From Sphingobacterium shayense (GTDB lineage: Bacteria > Bacteroidota > Bacteroidia > Sphingobacteriales > Sphingobacteriaceae): 39,083 nt of DNA. This document shows positions 1 to 8,894 of the stretch, piece by piece. The stretch covers positions 1 through 39,083 of the forward strand of contig NZ_JABMCQ010000019.1 of assembly GCF_013179575.1 (NCBI RefSeq), written 5' to 3'. Below the pieces are notes generated by a model that saw only the letters and a program-made list of their open reading frames with translations, did not search any database and was not told the DNA's origin. How positions within the stretch are numbered: position 1 is the stretch's first letter; every line of letters starts with the position of its first letter. The translations under genes were made by a program, and so were the position numbers.

Positions 1-663
1 ATCCGACCATCCTGTTTGTCGCTCTTTATACCATAATTCTCCGGTATTATAACTACATTCGGCGGCTAAAACTTGTCCGATGTTTCCATTTAATACCCTA
101 CCGAGGGCCTCTCTCTTCGGCAGATGATAGCGCCAGCAAAAACCTGCAACTAGCGCAAGGTTTTTAGATTGTGCTTGTTTGGTAGAAGCAATTACCTTTC
201 TTAGGCCAGGGGCATCGACTGCAAATGGTTTTTCACAGAAAATATGTCGACCAGCATTCACGGCAGCCTCTAAATGGTCCGGACGAAAAGCAGGAGGAGC
301 AGCTAATAATATCACATCCAAATCGAGTTCTGTCAATTTTTTGTAGGCGTCGAGTCCTACAAACATATGTTCTTTGGATACCTGCACCTTATCGCCTAAG
401 CTTTCCTTCAGCGTTTTATGAGACGTCTCCAGTTGATCTGCAAAAGCATCCGCCATTGCATACAATATGACATTGGGGTCAGCATTGAGTGCTTCTTGTG
501 CTGCTGCGGTGCCACGTCCACCACATCCGATAAGGCCGATCTTTAGTGTTTTGTTGTTTAAGGACCAGATCGGACTGGAGGCGAATGCCGTTTGGCTGGC
601 AATAATACCCGTTACAGAGGTGACGCCTGCTACTCGGAGAAATTTTCTTCTGGAATAATTCAT
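1..663 (-). CDS. Gfo/Idh/MocA-family oxidoreductase with Tat signal (C-terminus cut by window edge)
   Basis: The reading frame opens at ATG 663 and stays open to the left window edge, giving about 221 residues of an unfinished protein. Residues 4-10 (SRRKFLR) followed by a hydrophobic stretch match a twin-arginine signal, so the folded, cofactor-loaded enzyme is probably exported to the periplasm. A Rossmann dinucleotide-binding motif GLIGCGGRG follows at about residues 43-51, and the EKPFAV motif typical of Gfo/Idh/MocA enzymes lies near residue 142. The family does NAD(P)-dependent oxidation or reduction of sugars; some Tat-exported members act as redox glycosidases (GH109) or on 3-keto-glycosides. 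The gene lies 100 bp downstream of susD-1 on the same strand, so it is probably in that locus. Substrate is not readable from this fragment, and the C-terminal substrate domain is missing. Confidence 0.9.
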   Translation of the reverse strand, partial: MNYSRRKFLRVAGVTSVTGIIASQTAFASSPIWSLNNKTLKIGLIGCGGRGTAAAQEALNADPNVILYAMADAFADQLETSHKTLKESLGDKVQVSKEHMFVGLDAYKKLTELDLDVILLAAPPAFRPDHLEAAVNAGRHIFCEKPFAVDAPGLRKVIASTKQAQSKNLALVAGFCWRYHLPKREALGRVLNGNIGQVLAAECSYNTGELWYKERQTGWSD

Positions 664-763
664 TTTGTTATCGATTAAAATGTTTATAAATTGATTGTTT
701 TTATTATGCACTGTTGTTCAGAGTTATATTTTGGAAGCAGCGAGATAATGTGAATTTTGCTTC

Positions 764-2278
764 CTATGGATTTTGGACTAGATTACTATTCCTATCTATT
801 TCTGCTTGTGGTATATAAAAAACGACACGGTTATCAGAGGGCATTATTTTCTGAGTGATGTCCGTAGTAGGTGTATTATTTAACGAATGTGTGCCCGGAT
901 AGTTACGCTCTAAGGGGCGATCATTACGATACAAATCATAGGCGCGATGTCCCTCAAATGCAAGTTCTAAAAAGCGTTCTTCCAGTACAGCATCCATTAC
1001 TGATTTTCGCTGCTGCTGGAGCGTACTTTCTGATATTAAGTCGGCACCAGAAAGTCCAGCACGGCGCCTGAGTAAGTTGATATCCGCGATTGCAGCATTA
1101 TTGTTTCCTAGCTTGGCTTGAGCTTCAGCGCGGATGAGGTATATCTCAGCTAGTCGTATATACACCGGTGAGCTGAGATTGATCTGCCCTTCCTGAAGAG
1201 AGTATTTATTAACGTAATACATTGGAGTTACCGGTGTTAATTTTTGATTGAACTGTAGTTTTCCATCCTGAATAAACGGCGTAACGAAGGAGTTTCGTAA
1301 ATCATTTTTATATTCTTGAAGGAAATTGTAATATTTAACCGAGGCGTATATCTCTGCCCAACCGCTAACCCCTTGACCGAGCGGGTTTCCAGATACGTCG
1401 CCACTAAAATACATGGAGCCAATAGCGCTGGTCCCGCGATCCTCAACCTTGGTGTGTTTGATTCCAAATATTGTTTCGCGATTATTTTCTGGTGTGCTTC
1501 TAAAATACCCCGTGTACTCGTTGCCTTCTAGCAACGAATATCGATTGGAGCTAATCACCAAATTCGCATATTTAATAGCATTTTCGTTGTCTTGTTGGTA
1601 TAGGTATACTCTAGAAAGCAGGGCATAAGCCACTTCTTTAGACGCAAAGGAATTACTTTTTTCCTGATTCATCATGTCTGCAGCGCGAAGGAGATCTTCT
1701 ATTACCGAGGCATAGACCTCTTTAACGGAACTGCGCGCAATGTTGGCAACCTGATCGTCTGATAATCCTTCCTTTAGAATAGGAACACCTAGATTTTCCC
1801 CGTTAGCTTGTGGGTAAGGTCTACCAAAAACTCGAACCAAATTAAAATGCATCATAGCTCTGAGGTAAAGGTTTTCCCCTTTGAGTTGTAACAATCCTTC
1901 GGCGGCATCATCGGGTACAAATTCAATAATTTTGTTTGCCCCCGCTATTACTTTATAAGCCTGAGACCAAAAGTTTTGACAGTGATCTGAAGTATTGATG
2001 TGGTTATAGCGGTACGCACGAGTCAGGTCATCGCCTGAAGATTGTCCCTGTGCAACGGCATCGCCTGGATATTCCATTAAGAAATGTCCACTGCGCACGT
2101 ATGCTGCATCTTTGAGCAAGGCGTAGGTTCCAATTGTTGCTGTCCCTACATCCGCTTCATTGCCAAGGGCCGTTTCTTCCTCTATATATTGTGTTGGTTC
2201 GTAGTATTTTTCACACGAGGCATTGCCCAGCGCGAGCGAAAAAATACCCAGTTGGATGTATAAATATGTACGTTTCAT
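764..2278 (-). CDS. SusD/RagB-family outer-membrane nutrient-binding lipoprotein (SusD-1)
   Basis: The protein has 504 residues, a normal size for SusD. Its N-terminus is a lipoprotein signal with lipobox ending at Cys22 (NASC), so it is lipidated and shown at the cell surface. The C-terminal third has the usual SusD signature: PVYIRLAEIYLIRAEAQAK, then an INLLRRRAG segment, and near the end an ERFLELAFEGHRAYDLYR block. SusD proteins form the lid on a SusC barrel and capture oligosaccharide or other ligands. It begins 10 bp after the end of susC-1 and must be co-transcribed with it. The ligand cannot be read from sequence; the neighbouring Tat-exported Gfo/Idh oxidoreductase suggests a sugar or glycoside. 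Confidence 0.95.
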   Translation of the reverse strand: MKRTYLYIQLGIFSLALGNASCEKYYEPTQYIEEETALGNEADVGTATIGTYALLKDAAYVRSGHFLMEYPGDAVAQGQSSGDDLTRAYRYNHINTSDHCQNFWSQAYKVIAGANKIIEFVPDDAAEGLLQLKGENLYLRAMMHFNLVRVFGRPYPQANGENLGVPILKEGLSDDQVANIARSSVKEVYASVIEDLLRAADMMNQEKSNSFASKEVAYALLSRVYLYQQDNENAIKYANLVISSNRYSLLEGNEYTGYFRSTPENNRETIFGIKHTKVEDRGTSAIGSMYFSGDVSGNPLGQGVSGWAEIYASVKYYNFLQEYKNDLRNSFVTPFIQDGKLQFNQKLTPVTPMYYVNKYSLQEGQINLSSPVYIRLAEIYLIRAEAQAKLGNNNAAIADINLLRRRAGLSGADLISESTLQQQRKSVMDAVLEERFLELAFEGHRAYDLYRNDRPLERNYPGTHSLNNTPTTDITQKIMPSDNRVVFYIPQAEIDRNSNLVQNP

Positions 2279-2288
2279 TTTCTGATAT

Positions 2289-5200
2289 TTAAAGTGTTAA
2301 ATTGATTCCAAAAAGAAATTTTCTGCTGATGGGGTATTTAAAACTAGATACGCCAGAGCTTAAATCGACTTGACTTAGAGAAACTTCAGGATCCGGACCG
2401 GAAAAGTTCGTTAACGTCCATAGGTTGTCAGCACTCAAGAATAGATTGATTTTTTCTACTCCCCATTTCTCCGTCAATGTATTAGGAAGGTTGTAACCCA
2501 AGCGAACATTTCTTAGGCGGAGATAGCTTCCGTCTTCCAAGTAGCGTGAAGAAGACTGGTTGGATTCTTTATTTCCACCAACGATTGGTTTGGGATGCGT
2601 CGCTTGATCGCCTTCCTTTTCCCATCGGTTCCATCCATCGGGGAGGACCATAGAATTAAACGCTTCGTATAAACCGTCGTTATCAAAATAAACCCTTGTT
2701 TCATTGTAGACATGGTTACCATAAACGAAATTGAAAAATGCTGACAAAGTAAACTCTTTATATGTTAATGAGTTACTTAACCCCCCTGTGAATTTAGGAG
2801 CTCCTGAAGTTCCTGAAAATTGACGAGAGTCACTGGCAGCGGCCTCACTATAAGAATTGGTCTTTGTTTTGGTTTGATTACCTTGATCGTCTATCGTGAT
2901 TTTTTCCCATAAAGGATCCCCATTTGCAGGATCAACGCCTGCCCAAATAGGAAGGTTGTATGCATCGATGTCATGGCCCACGGCAATGGGTTGACGCGAA
3001 CCTGGATTAAATATAGTTGCGCCATCGCTAAGTTCTATCACTTTATTACGATTGAATGCCATGTTTAAGCTCGTTTCCCAAGTAAAATTTTCGTTGTTAA
3101 AATTCTGGGAAGTCACATTAAACTCTACACCGCGGTTTCTTACCGATCCGGCATTGACCCAGACGTAACTGTATCCCGTGGTTGCTGCTAGTGGTTTCCG
3201 ATAGAGCAATTCACTCGCTTCTTTTTCATAAATATCAACCGTTAGTGAAAGTCGATTCCAAAGTGTCAAATCCAAACCCAGATTGGCCGACCTAATTTTT
3301 TCCCAGGTTAAGTTTGGGTTTCCTTTTTGAAATGGAGCTGCACCGGGAAGACCAGAATAACTGGCATCTTGTGTAATACTATAAAGACCCATCGCTGCGT
3401 AATTCGATATTCCGTCAGCATTTCCAACTGTACCGTAGCTTCCCCTAATTTTTGCAAATGATATCAAGCTATTGGATTTCAAGAAATCTTCATTGCTTAA
3501 AATCCATGACCCCCCAAGTTGGAAGAAATTTGCCGTTGGATTGTTGCGACCAAACTTGGATGAAAATTCATTAACGAACGATCCAATTAAAAAATAACGG
3601 TCATTGAAATTATAATCTGCTTGTGCTAGATATTTTCGGTAACCGACTTGATCGCGCGCTCCTTCTGGGTTTTGTAATATGCCAGTGGCCACGGACATGA
3701 CATCTTTTCCTGCGGGAAGTCCTTTTCCTGAAATGTCTGAATATTGAGAGGTTGTAGTTTCTACCTCTGCGACACCGAGCAACACTAAATTGTGTAGGCC
3801 GAAGTTTTCGGCATAGCGCACTCTATTGGAGGTTAGAAACCTTTTTGACTCGGAAGTCCCGTTGTATAATTCGCCGATATTTGCCCCACCTTGCTTGGTG
3901 CGCCGATCATAGTAACGCGCATAGCTACCGTTATTTAATTCCGTTCTGTTGTAACTCGATAGCGTTATTTTACTCGATAGGGTATAATCCAAATTTAGAT
4001 CTCCTGTGACGGCCCAGTTCTCGTCTCTGTTGTAGTTGTATTGGAGTGAATGCAAAAAATTCTCCTTTTCCCTACCAGTCCAACCGTCATAAAACCGTCC
4101 ATCGATCGGGTTTCCTTCTTGATCGTATGCGGGGTCAAATGGTAAATTGGTATATGCGTCGTACATTGTATTGCTGTTCTCTTGGTCATTCTTTCTTAGT
4201 GCGCCATTAATATTTACTGTGGCCTTGAGGCGTTCGCTTACTTGGGCGTTAAGGTTCGTTCGGAAATTATATCCTTTATTCCCTGTCCCTTTCAGTGTTC
4301 CTTCCTCTCTATAAAATACACCAGATGAATAAAATTGGACGTTTTCACTCCCTCCAGAGATAGCTAGATTATGACTGTTAATGTAACCCGTCCCAAATGC
4401 TTCATCCCACCAGTTCGTATTGGTTTTAAGTAATTCCGGATCGCGGTCGTAGAATGTCGTTTGGAAATCGTAAAGTTGTTGGGAATTCATAAGCTTAAAG
4501 TTTCCCGTTGTGGCGTTTCCAAATCCAAAGGAGTTGTTAAAATTGACTTTTGTTCTACCAGGTTTTCCTGTTTTTGTGGTGACAATAATAACGCCATTCG
4601 CAGCTCTTGATCCGTAAAGTCCCGTAGCTGCAACATCCTTTAATATAGAAACTTGTTCGACGTCGGCCGGATTATACGAACCACCTATGTTCCCATCTAC
4701 TACGATAAGAGGGGCGGTACTGGCGGAGATGGTTCCGGCACCCCGAACTAGGATATTTGGTGTACTGGTCGGGTTGCCAGAAGGTGTGGAAACTACAACA
4801 CCAGGAGCCTTTCCCTGCAACATGCTCGGAAGATCATTGGCCGTAACATCTTTTAGTTTCGCCTCGGATATATTGGTTACGGAGCTGGAAAGATAACGTA
4901 CTTTTTGACTGGAATAGCCTACAACGACAACTTCGTCTAAGTTATCAACCAGTTCAGTTAGAACAGTATTTATTTCCGGTTGTCCGGTGAATTGTACCTC
5001 TTGTTCATTGTAGCCAAGTACTGAAAACACTACCGTTCCAGCCGATGAAGGGACGGGGAGCGTGTAGTTACCGTTGTTGTCCGTGGACGTACCCGATGTA
5101 GTGCCTTTAAAAATCACCGAGACGCCAGCGACAGGATTGTTTTGTTGATCGACTACTCTCCCTTTTACGGAGGTTTGCTGTAAATGCAACGTCGTAAGGG

Positions 5201-5393
5201 TGTTAATCAATCGATGGGGGGATGCGCTAGTGAGCATAGTTCGCTTTGTTGATACTAATGATTTTCCTGTCGCAGCGGACTGAACAGGATTGAGAGCAAT
5301 ACATCCAGAAAATGCAATTAAAAGTAAGTCGCGCTTTCGGCTCATAAAGGTTTTTTGCTCTAATCGGAGCTTGTTTAAGTTCAATTTGTACAT
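2289..5393 (-). CDS. SusC/RagA-family TonB-dependent transporter (SusC-1)
   Basis: The protein has 1034 residues. After a signal region (the start may be Met1 or Met17, MSRKRDLLL) comes a carboxypeptidase-regulatory-like beta-sandwich at about 75-150 (VKGRVVDQQNNPVAGV...). It is followed by a TonB-box-like stretch EVVVVGYSSQK near 155, a plug domain with VRGAGT and the SusC signature DGNIGG...NPADVEQVSILKD, and a 22-strand barrel ending FLFGINLTL. SusC proteins import SusD-bound ligands across the outer membrane using TonB energy. The gene heads a susC-susD unit; the 442 bp upstream should hold its control region, but I found no perfect TAnnTTTG element there. No regulator gene sits next to this pair, so control may come from outside the window or from the SusR-like protein of the second locus. 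Confidence 0.95.
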   Translation of the reverse strand: MYKLNLNKLRLEQKTFMSRKRDLLLIAFSGCIALNPVQSAATGKSLVSTKRTMLTSASPHRLINTLTTLHLQQTSVKGRVVDQQNNPVAGVSVIFKGTTSGTSTDNNGNYTLPVPSSAGTVVFSVLGYNEQEVQFTGQPEINTVLTELVDNLDEVVVVGYSSQKVRYLSSSVTNISEAKLKDVTANDLPSMLQGKAPGVVVSTPSGNPTSTPNILVRGAGTISASTAPLIVVDGNIGGSYNPADVEQVSILKDVAATGLYGSRAANGVIIVTTKTGKPGRTKVNFNNSFGFGNATTGNFKLMNSQQLYDFQTTFYDRDPELLKTNTNWWDEAFGTGYINSHNLAISGGSENVQFYSSGVFYREEGTLKGTGNKGYNFRTNLNAQVSERLKATVNINGALRKNDQENSNTMYDAYTNLPFDPAYDQEGNPIDGRFYDGWTGREKENFLHSLQYNYNRDENWAVTGDLNLDYTLSSKITLSSYNRTELNNGSYARYYDRRTKQGGANIGELYNGTSESKRFLTSNRVRYAENFGLHNLVLLGVAEVETTTSQYSDISGKGLPAGKDVMSVATGILQNPEGARDQVGYRKYLAQADYNFNDRYFLIGSFVNEFSSKFGRNNPTANFFQLGGSWILSNEDFLKSNSLISFAKIRGSYGTVGNADGISNYAAMGLYSITQDASYSGLPGAAPFQKGNPNLTWEKIRSANLGLDLTLWNRLSLTVDIYEKEASELLYRKPLAATTGYSYVWVNAGSVRNRGVEFNVTSQNFNNENFTWETSLNMAFNRNKVIELSDGATIFNPGSRQPIAVGHDIDAYNLPIWAGVDPANGDPLWEKITIDDQGNQTKTKTNSYSEAAASDSRQFSGTSGAPKFTGGLSNSLTYKEFTLSAFFNFVYGNHVYNETRVYFDNDGLYEAFNSMVLPDGWNRWEKEGDQATHPKPIVGGNKESNQSSSRYLEDGSYLRLRNVRLGYNLPNTLTEKWGVEKINLFLSADNLWTLTNFSGPDPEVSLSQVDLSSGVSSFKYPISRKFLFGINLTL

Positions 5394-5835
5394 CGGTTAT
5401 CTATTTTGGGTTAGATATAGTTGTTTAGGGCTTCGTTTTAACACGAAGGTCAAATGATTGATGAAATCACTATTAGCTTCTGTATGGGTTTAGGTGTTCT
5501 ACGGGTGAAAACCTCCTTTCTTTTTTAAGTTTATGAAAGTTAAATAGGGGTAGCTATACCCGAAGTGAATTGGATAGACGATTTTCGTTTTTGGGTAGTT
5601 ATCTACGTGTCTTTTCAAAGGGAGACTGGTTTAAGTAGATTCTTTTAGTTTACAGGTTGTTGATCTAAAGTTAATTACAAAATCGCTGAAAAGGAAATAT
5701 AATATTGGAATTCATCTTTTTAGGCTTTTACTGATGTAAAAACGGCGATTATTTGTCACTATTCGGTATTGGAGCCGCAAAAAAAAGGTAGGTCACAAAA
5801 AGTGACCTACCTATATAAAAATGGAGAAATATATA
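5394..5835. other. Intergenic region between susC-1 and yceI-like gene
   Basis: This stretch of about 440 bp has no credible reading frame. The part nearest susC-1 is its presumed 5' untranslated and promoter region, but it lacks a perfect Bacteroidota -7 element. The far end (5779-5811) is a strong terminator for the yceI-like gene, so susC-1 must start its own transcript here. A small dyad, GTAG-ttat-CTAC, lies around 5595-5606. The repeat found upstream of susC-2 is not present here. Confidence 0.6.
5779..5811 (-). terminator. Rho-independent terminator of yceI-like gene
   Basis: A perfect 10-bp stem (5787-5796 pairs with 5802-5811; GGTAGGTCAC arms) encloses a 5-nt A loop. On the minus strand it is followed directly by eight T residues (5786-5779). 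It lies 25 bp after the yceI-like stop codon, which separates that gene from susC-1. Confidence 0.93.
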
Positions 5836-6360
5836 TTAAACTATAACAAACTGTACGTCCGCTTGAAATTTGACGTCTTCACTAACCATCACCCCACCGG
5901 TCTCTAAAGCAGCATTCCAAGTTAAACCGAACTCTTGACGGTTGATTTTGCCGGTTACCGTATAGCCCGTTTTCTGGTTTCCCCATGGATCTTTAGCAAT
6001 ACCGCCGAATTCAGCGTTGAACGTGGTTGGCTTAGTAATATCTTTTATTGTTAGATCGCCGATAAGTTCGTATTCATCTCCGTCAATTTTTTTAATCTCC
6101 GTAGTCGTGAATTTAATGGTAGGGTAGACCTCAACATTGAAAAAATCTTCACTCTTCAAATGTTGATCCCTTTGCTCATTTTTAGTGTTGATTGATCCCG
6201 CTTTAATTTCTACGCTTACTTTTCCTTGTGAGATATCATCTGAGCTACTTTCAAGGATCACATCGAAATCTTCAAATAGTCCTTTGACATTTGAAATCAT
6301 CATGTGTTTTACTTTAAATTCGATCTCGCTATGCGCTTTGTCTAAATTCCACGTTGCCAT
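5836..6360 (-). CDS. YceI-family lipocalin-like protein, no signal peptide
   Basis: The protein has 174 residues and covers the whole YceI domain: it opens ATWNLDKAHSEIEFKVKHMMISNVKG, has the DIxIxAxSINTxNEQRDxHLKSxDFF pattern at about residues 50-75, and ends with an EDVKFQADVQF strand. YceI proteins are beta-barrels that bind isoprenoid or other amphiphilic chains. Escherichia coli YceI is periplasmic, but here the domain begins at residue 2 with no signal peptide, so this copy should be cytoplasmic. A -7 element lies at 6395-6402 and a terminator at 5779-5811, so it is a single-gene unit sitting between the two sugar loci and probably not part of either. The exact ligand is unknown. Confidence 0.93.
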   Translation of the reverse strand: MATWNLDKAHSEIEFKVKHMMISNVKGLFEDFDVILESSSDDISQGKVSVEIKAGSINTKNEQRDQHLKSEDFFNVEVYPTIKFTTTEIKKIDGDEYELIGDLTIKDITKPTTFNAEFGGIAKDPWGNQKTGYTVTGKINRQEFGLTWNAALETGGVMVSEDVKFQADVQFVIV

Positions 6361-6394
6361 ATTTTCTTTCTTTTAGTTTTAAATTTTGATACCA

Positions 6395-6402
6395 CAAAAA
6401 TA
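6395..6402 (-). promoter_or_regulatory. Putative -7 promoter element of yceI-like gene
   Basis: Read on the minus strand this is TATTTTTG, a perfect TAnnTTTG element, about 35 bp before the ATG at 6360. No convincing TTTG lies at the -33 position, so support is moderate. Confidence 0.45.
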
Positions 6403-6440
6403 CGGTATGAAAAAAGCTAGTGCATTGATGTAGGTTAAGA

Positions 6441-6471
6441 AATTAAAAAAGGACAATGAATATCGTCCTTT
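6441..6471 (-). terminator. Probable terminator after the GH3 gene... read from the yceI side: see text
   Basis: A 7-bp stem AAAGGAC/GTCCTTT (6448-6454 with 6465-6471) with a 10-nt loop is followed on the minus strand by a T-rich tract (TTTTTTAATTT). It lies 70 bp after the stop of the GH3 gene, so transcription of the beta-glucan locus probably ends here. On the plus strand a T8 tract begins a few bases past the stem, so it may also act in that direction. Confidence 0.6.
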
Positions 6472-6540
6472 AAACCTTTTTTTTCAAGTTTATGCCTGTT
6501 CGGCTAAAAAAGATGTGGAGTTTTTCGCGACAGTGATCTT

Positions 6541-8823
6541 TTAATCTGTCAGTGTAAATTCGATTTCCTGAGTATCTCGGGAATTTGGACCGATGAGTAT
6601 TTTAAATACACCGGGTTCAGTTATCAATTCAAGCTGTTGATTATAGAATTTTAGATCGTCCGGTGAAATGACGAACGAAATCGTTTCGGATTCTCCTTTT
6701 TTCAATGTGATTTTATCAAAACCCTTTAACTCTTTAATAGGACGGGTTTGTGATGCAACCAGATCGCGGATATAGAGTTGCACAATTTCCTGTCCATCGT
6801 AATTTCCAGTGTTAGTTACTTTTACCGAAGCGGTCAATGAATCCTCTTTTGTAATGCTTGTTTTACTTATAGTAAGATCTGAATAATCAAAAGTTGTGTA
6901 GCTAAGTCCGTAACCAAAAGGGTAAAGGGGCTCATTACTTACGTCAAGATAGTTCGAACGGAATTTTTGAAACCACGCTCCTTCGGCGAGCGGGCGCCCA
7001 GTATTTTTTTGACTATAGTATAGTGGTAATTGTCCGACATTCTGCGCAAAAGTAGCCGGTAGTTTTCCCGAAGGATTTACGTCTCCAAATAGTACGTCAG
7101 CGACAGCTTTTCCTGTTTGAGTGCCGCCGAACCATACGTTTAATATGGCAGGGACATGCTGATTTTCCCAGGCTAATGTAAGCGGTCTACCGGTGAAAAG
7201 AACGAGGACGACTGGTTTTCCGGTTTCTAGCAACGCTTCTAACAGCTTACGTTGGGAGGAGGGGATATTTAGATCCGTCCGACTAGAGCTCTCGCCACTC
7301 ATTTCGGAACTTTCCCCGAGAGCGGCCACAATAACATCAGCCTGCTTGGTGGATTGGATAGCCTCAGCAATAATCGCTTCAGGCGTCCGGTTATCCCGGG
7401 GGATGGTTCTCCCAAACATGGTAGCACGTTCCTGTAAAGCCGCATCATCGGTTAAGTTGGCACCTAGATGCGTAATAATTTTCACGCTGTTGCCTAAGGC
7501 CTGCTTCATACCTTCTACTAATGAGGCTGTGTTTTCTAGGTCAGCGCTCACACTCCAGGTTCCGGGCATATTGGCGCCCGTGTTTGCAAGCGGTCCAACG
7601 ACAGCTACTGTGCCTTGCTTTTTAAGAGGGAGTGTTTGGTTTTCATTTTTTAAGAGAACAAAGGATTCGGCGGCGGCTTCTCTCGCGAGAGAAAGATGTT
7701 CGTCGGTAAGCGTGTTTTTTCTCTGTCGCTCGGGGTCGCAATATCTAAATGGATCATCAAATAAACCAAGTTTATATTTGATTACTAATACATTGCGGCA
7801 CGCTCGGTCAATATCTTCGAGATTTACTTTACCTTCGTCGAGTGATTTTTTTAAAGTGGAAAGAAAACCTTCACCTACCATGTCCATATCAACTCCTGCT
7901 TTCAACGCTAGTGTTGAAACCTGCTGCAGATCACCTAAGCCATGATCCGAAAGTTCGTTAATAGCTGTATAGTCGGTGACCACTAGACCGTCAAATTTCC
8001 AGTCTTTTCGTAATAAATCGGTTAGTAACCAGTGATTCGCACTTGCCGGGACACCGTTAATATCGTTAAACGATGTCATGACCGACAAAGCACCGGCATC
8101 GATAGCTGCTTTATAAGGAGGAAGGTATTCGTTATACATCCGGTGTAGGCTCATATCGGTGGTGTGGTAATCTCGCCCTGATTCAGCGGCTCCATATAAA
8201 GCGAAGTGTTTTACACATGCTAATAACGTGTTGTTACTACTTAAATCGCCACCTTGGTACCCGATAACCATCTCTTTTGCAATCCTAGCACTGAGATAAG
8301 TGTCCTCACCGCTACCTTCGGAGATACGCCCCCAGCGCGCATCGCGGGAGATGTCGACCATGGGAGAAAATGTCCAATTTAATCCGTCGGCTGTCGCCTC
8401 GATCGCGGCAACTCGTGCTGTCCCCCGTATAAGGGGCATGTTCCAGGTTGCTGCGAGCCCAAGAGGAATGGGGAATATTGTTTTGTACCCATGGATAACG
8501 TCCATACCGAAAATGATGGGTATTTTAAGGCGAGACTGATTGATAGCTAATTCTTGTGCCTTTCGTATGCGCTGAGGGGAGGTCATACTGAATATACCGC
8601 CAATGCTCCCAGACTTTATTTTAGATTCAACATCTGTAGAGACGACGGCGCCTGTGGTTGCTTCACCGCCTGTAACCAGGTTTAACTGACCAATCTTTTC
8701 TTCAATTGTCATCTTTCCCATGAGATCGTCGATATATTTATTCATCTTTTCATCCTGTTGGGCGAAGGCAATATTGAGGCTTGTTAGTAGGTAGCTACAA
8801 AAGAGTATTTTAATGATTTTCAT
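6541..8823 (-). CDS. bglX: Periplasmic GH3 beta-glucosidase (BglX type)
   Basis: The protein has 760 residues, close to E. coli BglX (765). It has a signal peptide ending AFA (about residue 22), a GH3 N-terminal TIM barrel, a C-terminal alpha/beta domain and a fibronectin-III-like domain at about 665-745. The predicted nucleophile is Asp284 in the VVTDYTAINEL motif, and the predicted acid/base is Glu511 in SGESSSRTDL. It hydrolyses beta-linked gluco-oligosaccharides from the non-reducing end in the periplasm. It lies 71 bp downstream of the GH144-type glucanase gene on the same strand; GH3 enzymes next to GH144 in other Bacteroidota act on sophorose and longer beta-1,2-gluco-oligosaccharides, which I infer as its substrate. 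A terminator follows it. The general family is secure; the linkage preference is inferred from neighbours. Confidence 0.95.
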   Translation of the reverse strand: MKIIKILFCSYLLTSLNIAFAQQDEKMNKYIDDLMGKMTIEEKIGQLNLVTGGEATTGAVVSTDVESKIKSGSIGGIFSMTSPQRIRKAQELAINQSRLKIPIIFGMDVIHGYKTIFPIPLGLAATWNMPLIRGTARVAAIEATADGLNWTFSPMVDISRDARWGRISEGSGEDTYLSARIAKEMVIGYQGGDLSSNNTLLACVKHFALYGAAESGRDYHTTDMSLHRMYNEYLPPYKAAIDAGALSVMTSFNDINGVPASANHWLLTDLLRKDWKFDGLVVTDYTAINELSDHGLGDLQQVSTLALKAGVDMDMVGEGFLSTLKKSLDEGKVNLEDIDRACRNVLVIKYKLGLFDDPFRYCDPERQRKNTLTDEHLSLAREAAAESFVLLKNENQTLPLKKQGTVAVVGPLANTGANMPGTWSVSADLENTASLVEGMKQALGNSVKIITHLGANLTDDAALQERATMFGRTIPRDNRTPEAIIAEAIQSTKQADVIVAALGESSEMSGESSSRTDLNIPSSQRKLLEALLETGKPVVLVLFTGRPLTLAWENQHVPAILNVWFGGTQTGKAVADVLFGDVNPSGKLPATFAQNVGQLPLYYSQKNTGRPLAEGAWFQKFRSNYLDVSNEPLYPFGYGLSYTTFDYSDLTISKTSITKEDSLTASVKVTNTGNYDGQEIVQLYIRDLVASQTRPIKELKGFDKITLKKGESETISFVISPDDLKFYNQQLELITEPGVFKILIGPNSRDTQEIEFTLTD

Positions 8824-8894
8824 GATTTTTTCGATCTACAGTTTCTAGAAAGGCCCAGTCCAAAAGAAACTGAGCCAATTCACTAACCACCAAT

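Noticed and set aside
7193..7945. 250-residue plus-strand open frame inside the GH3 gene
   Set aside because: It lies wholly antisense to conserved GH3 sequence, including the catalytic Glu region, and looks like no known protein. It is a shadow of codon use on the other strand.
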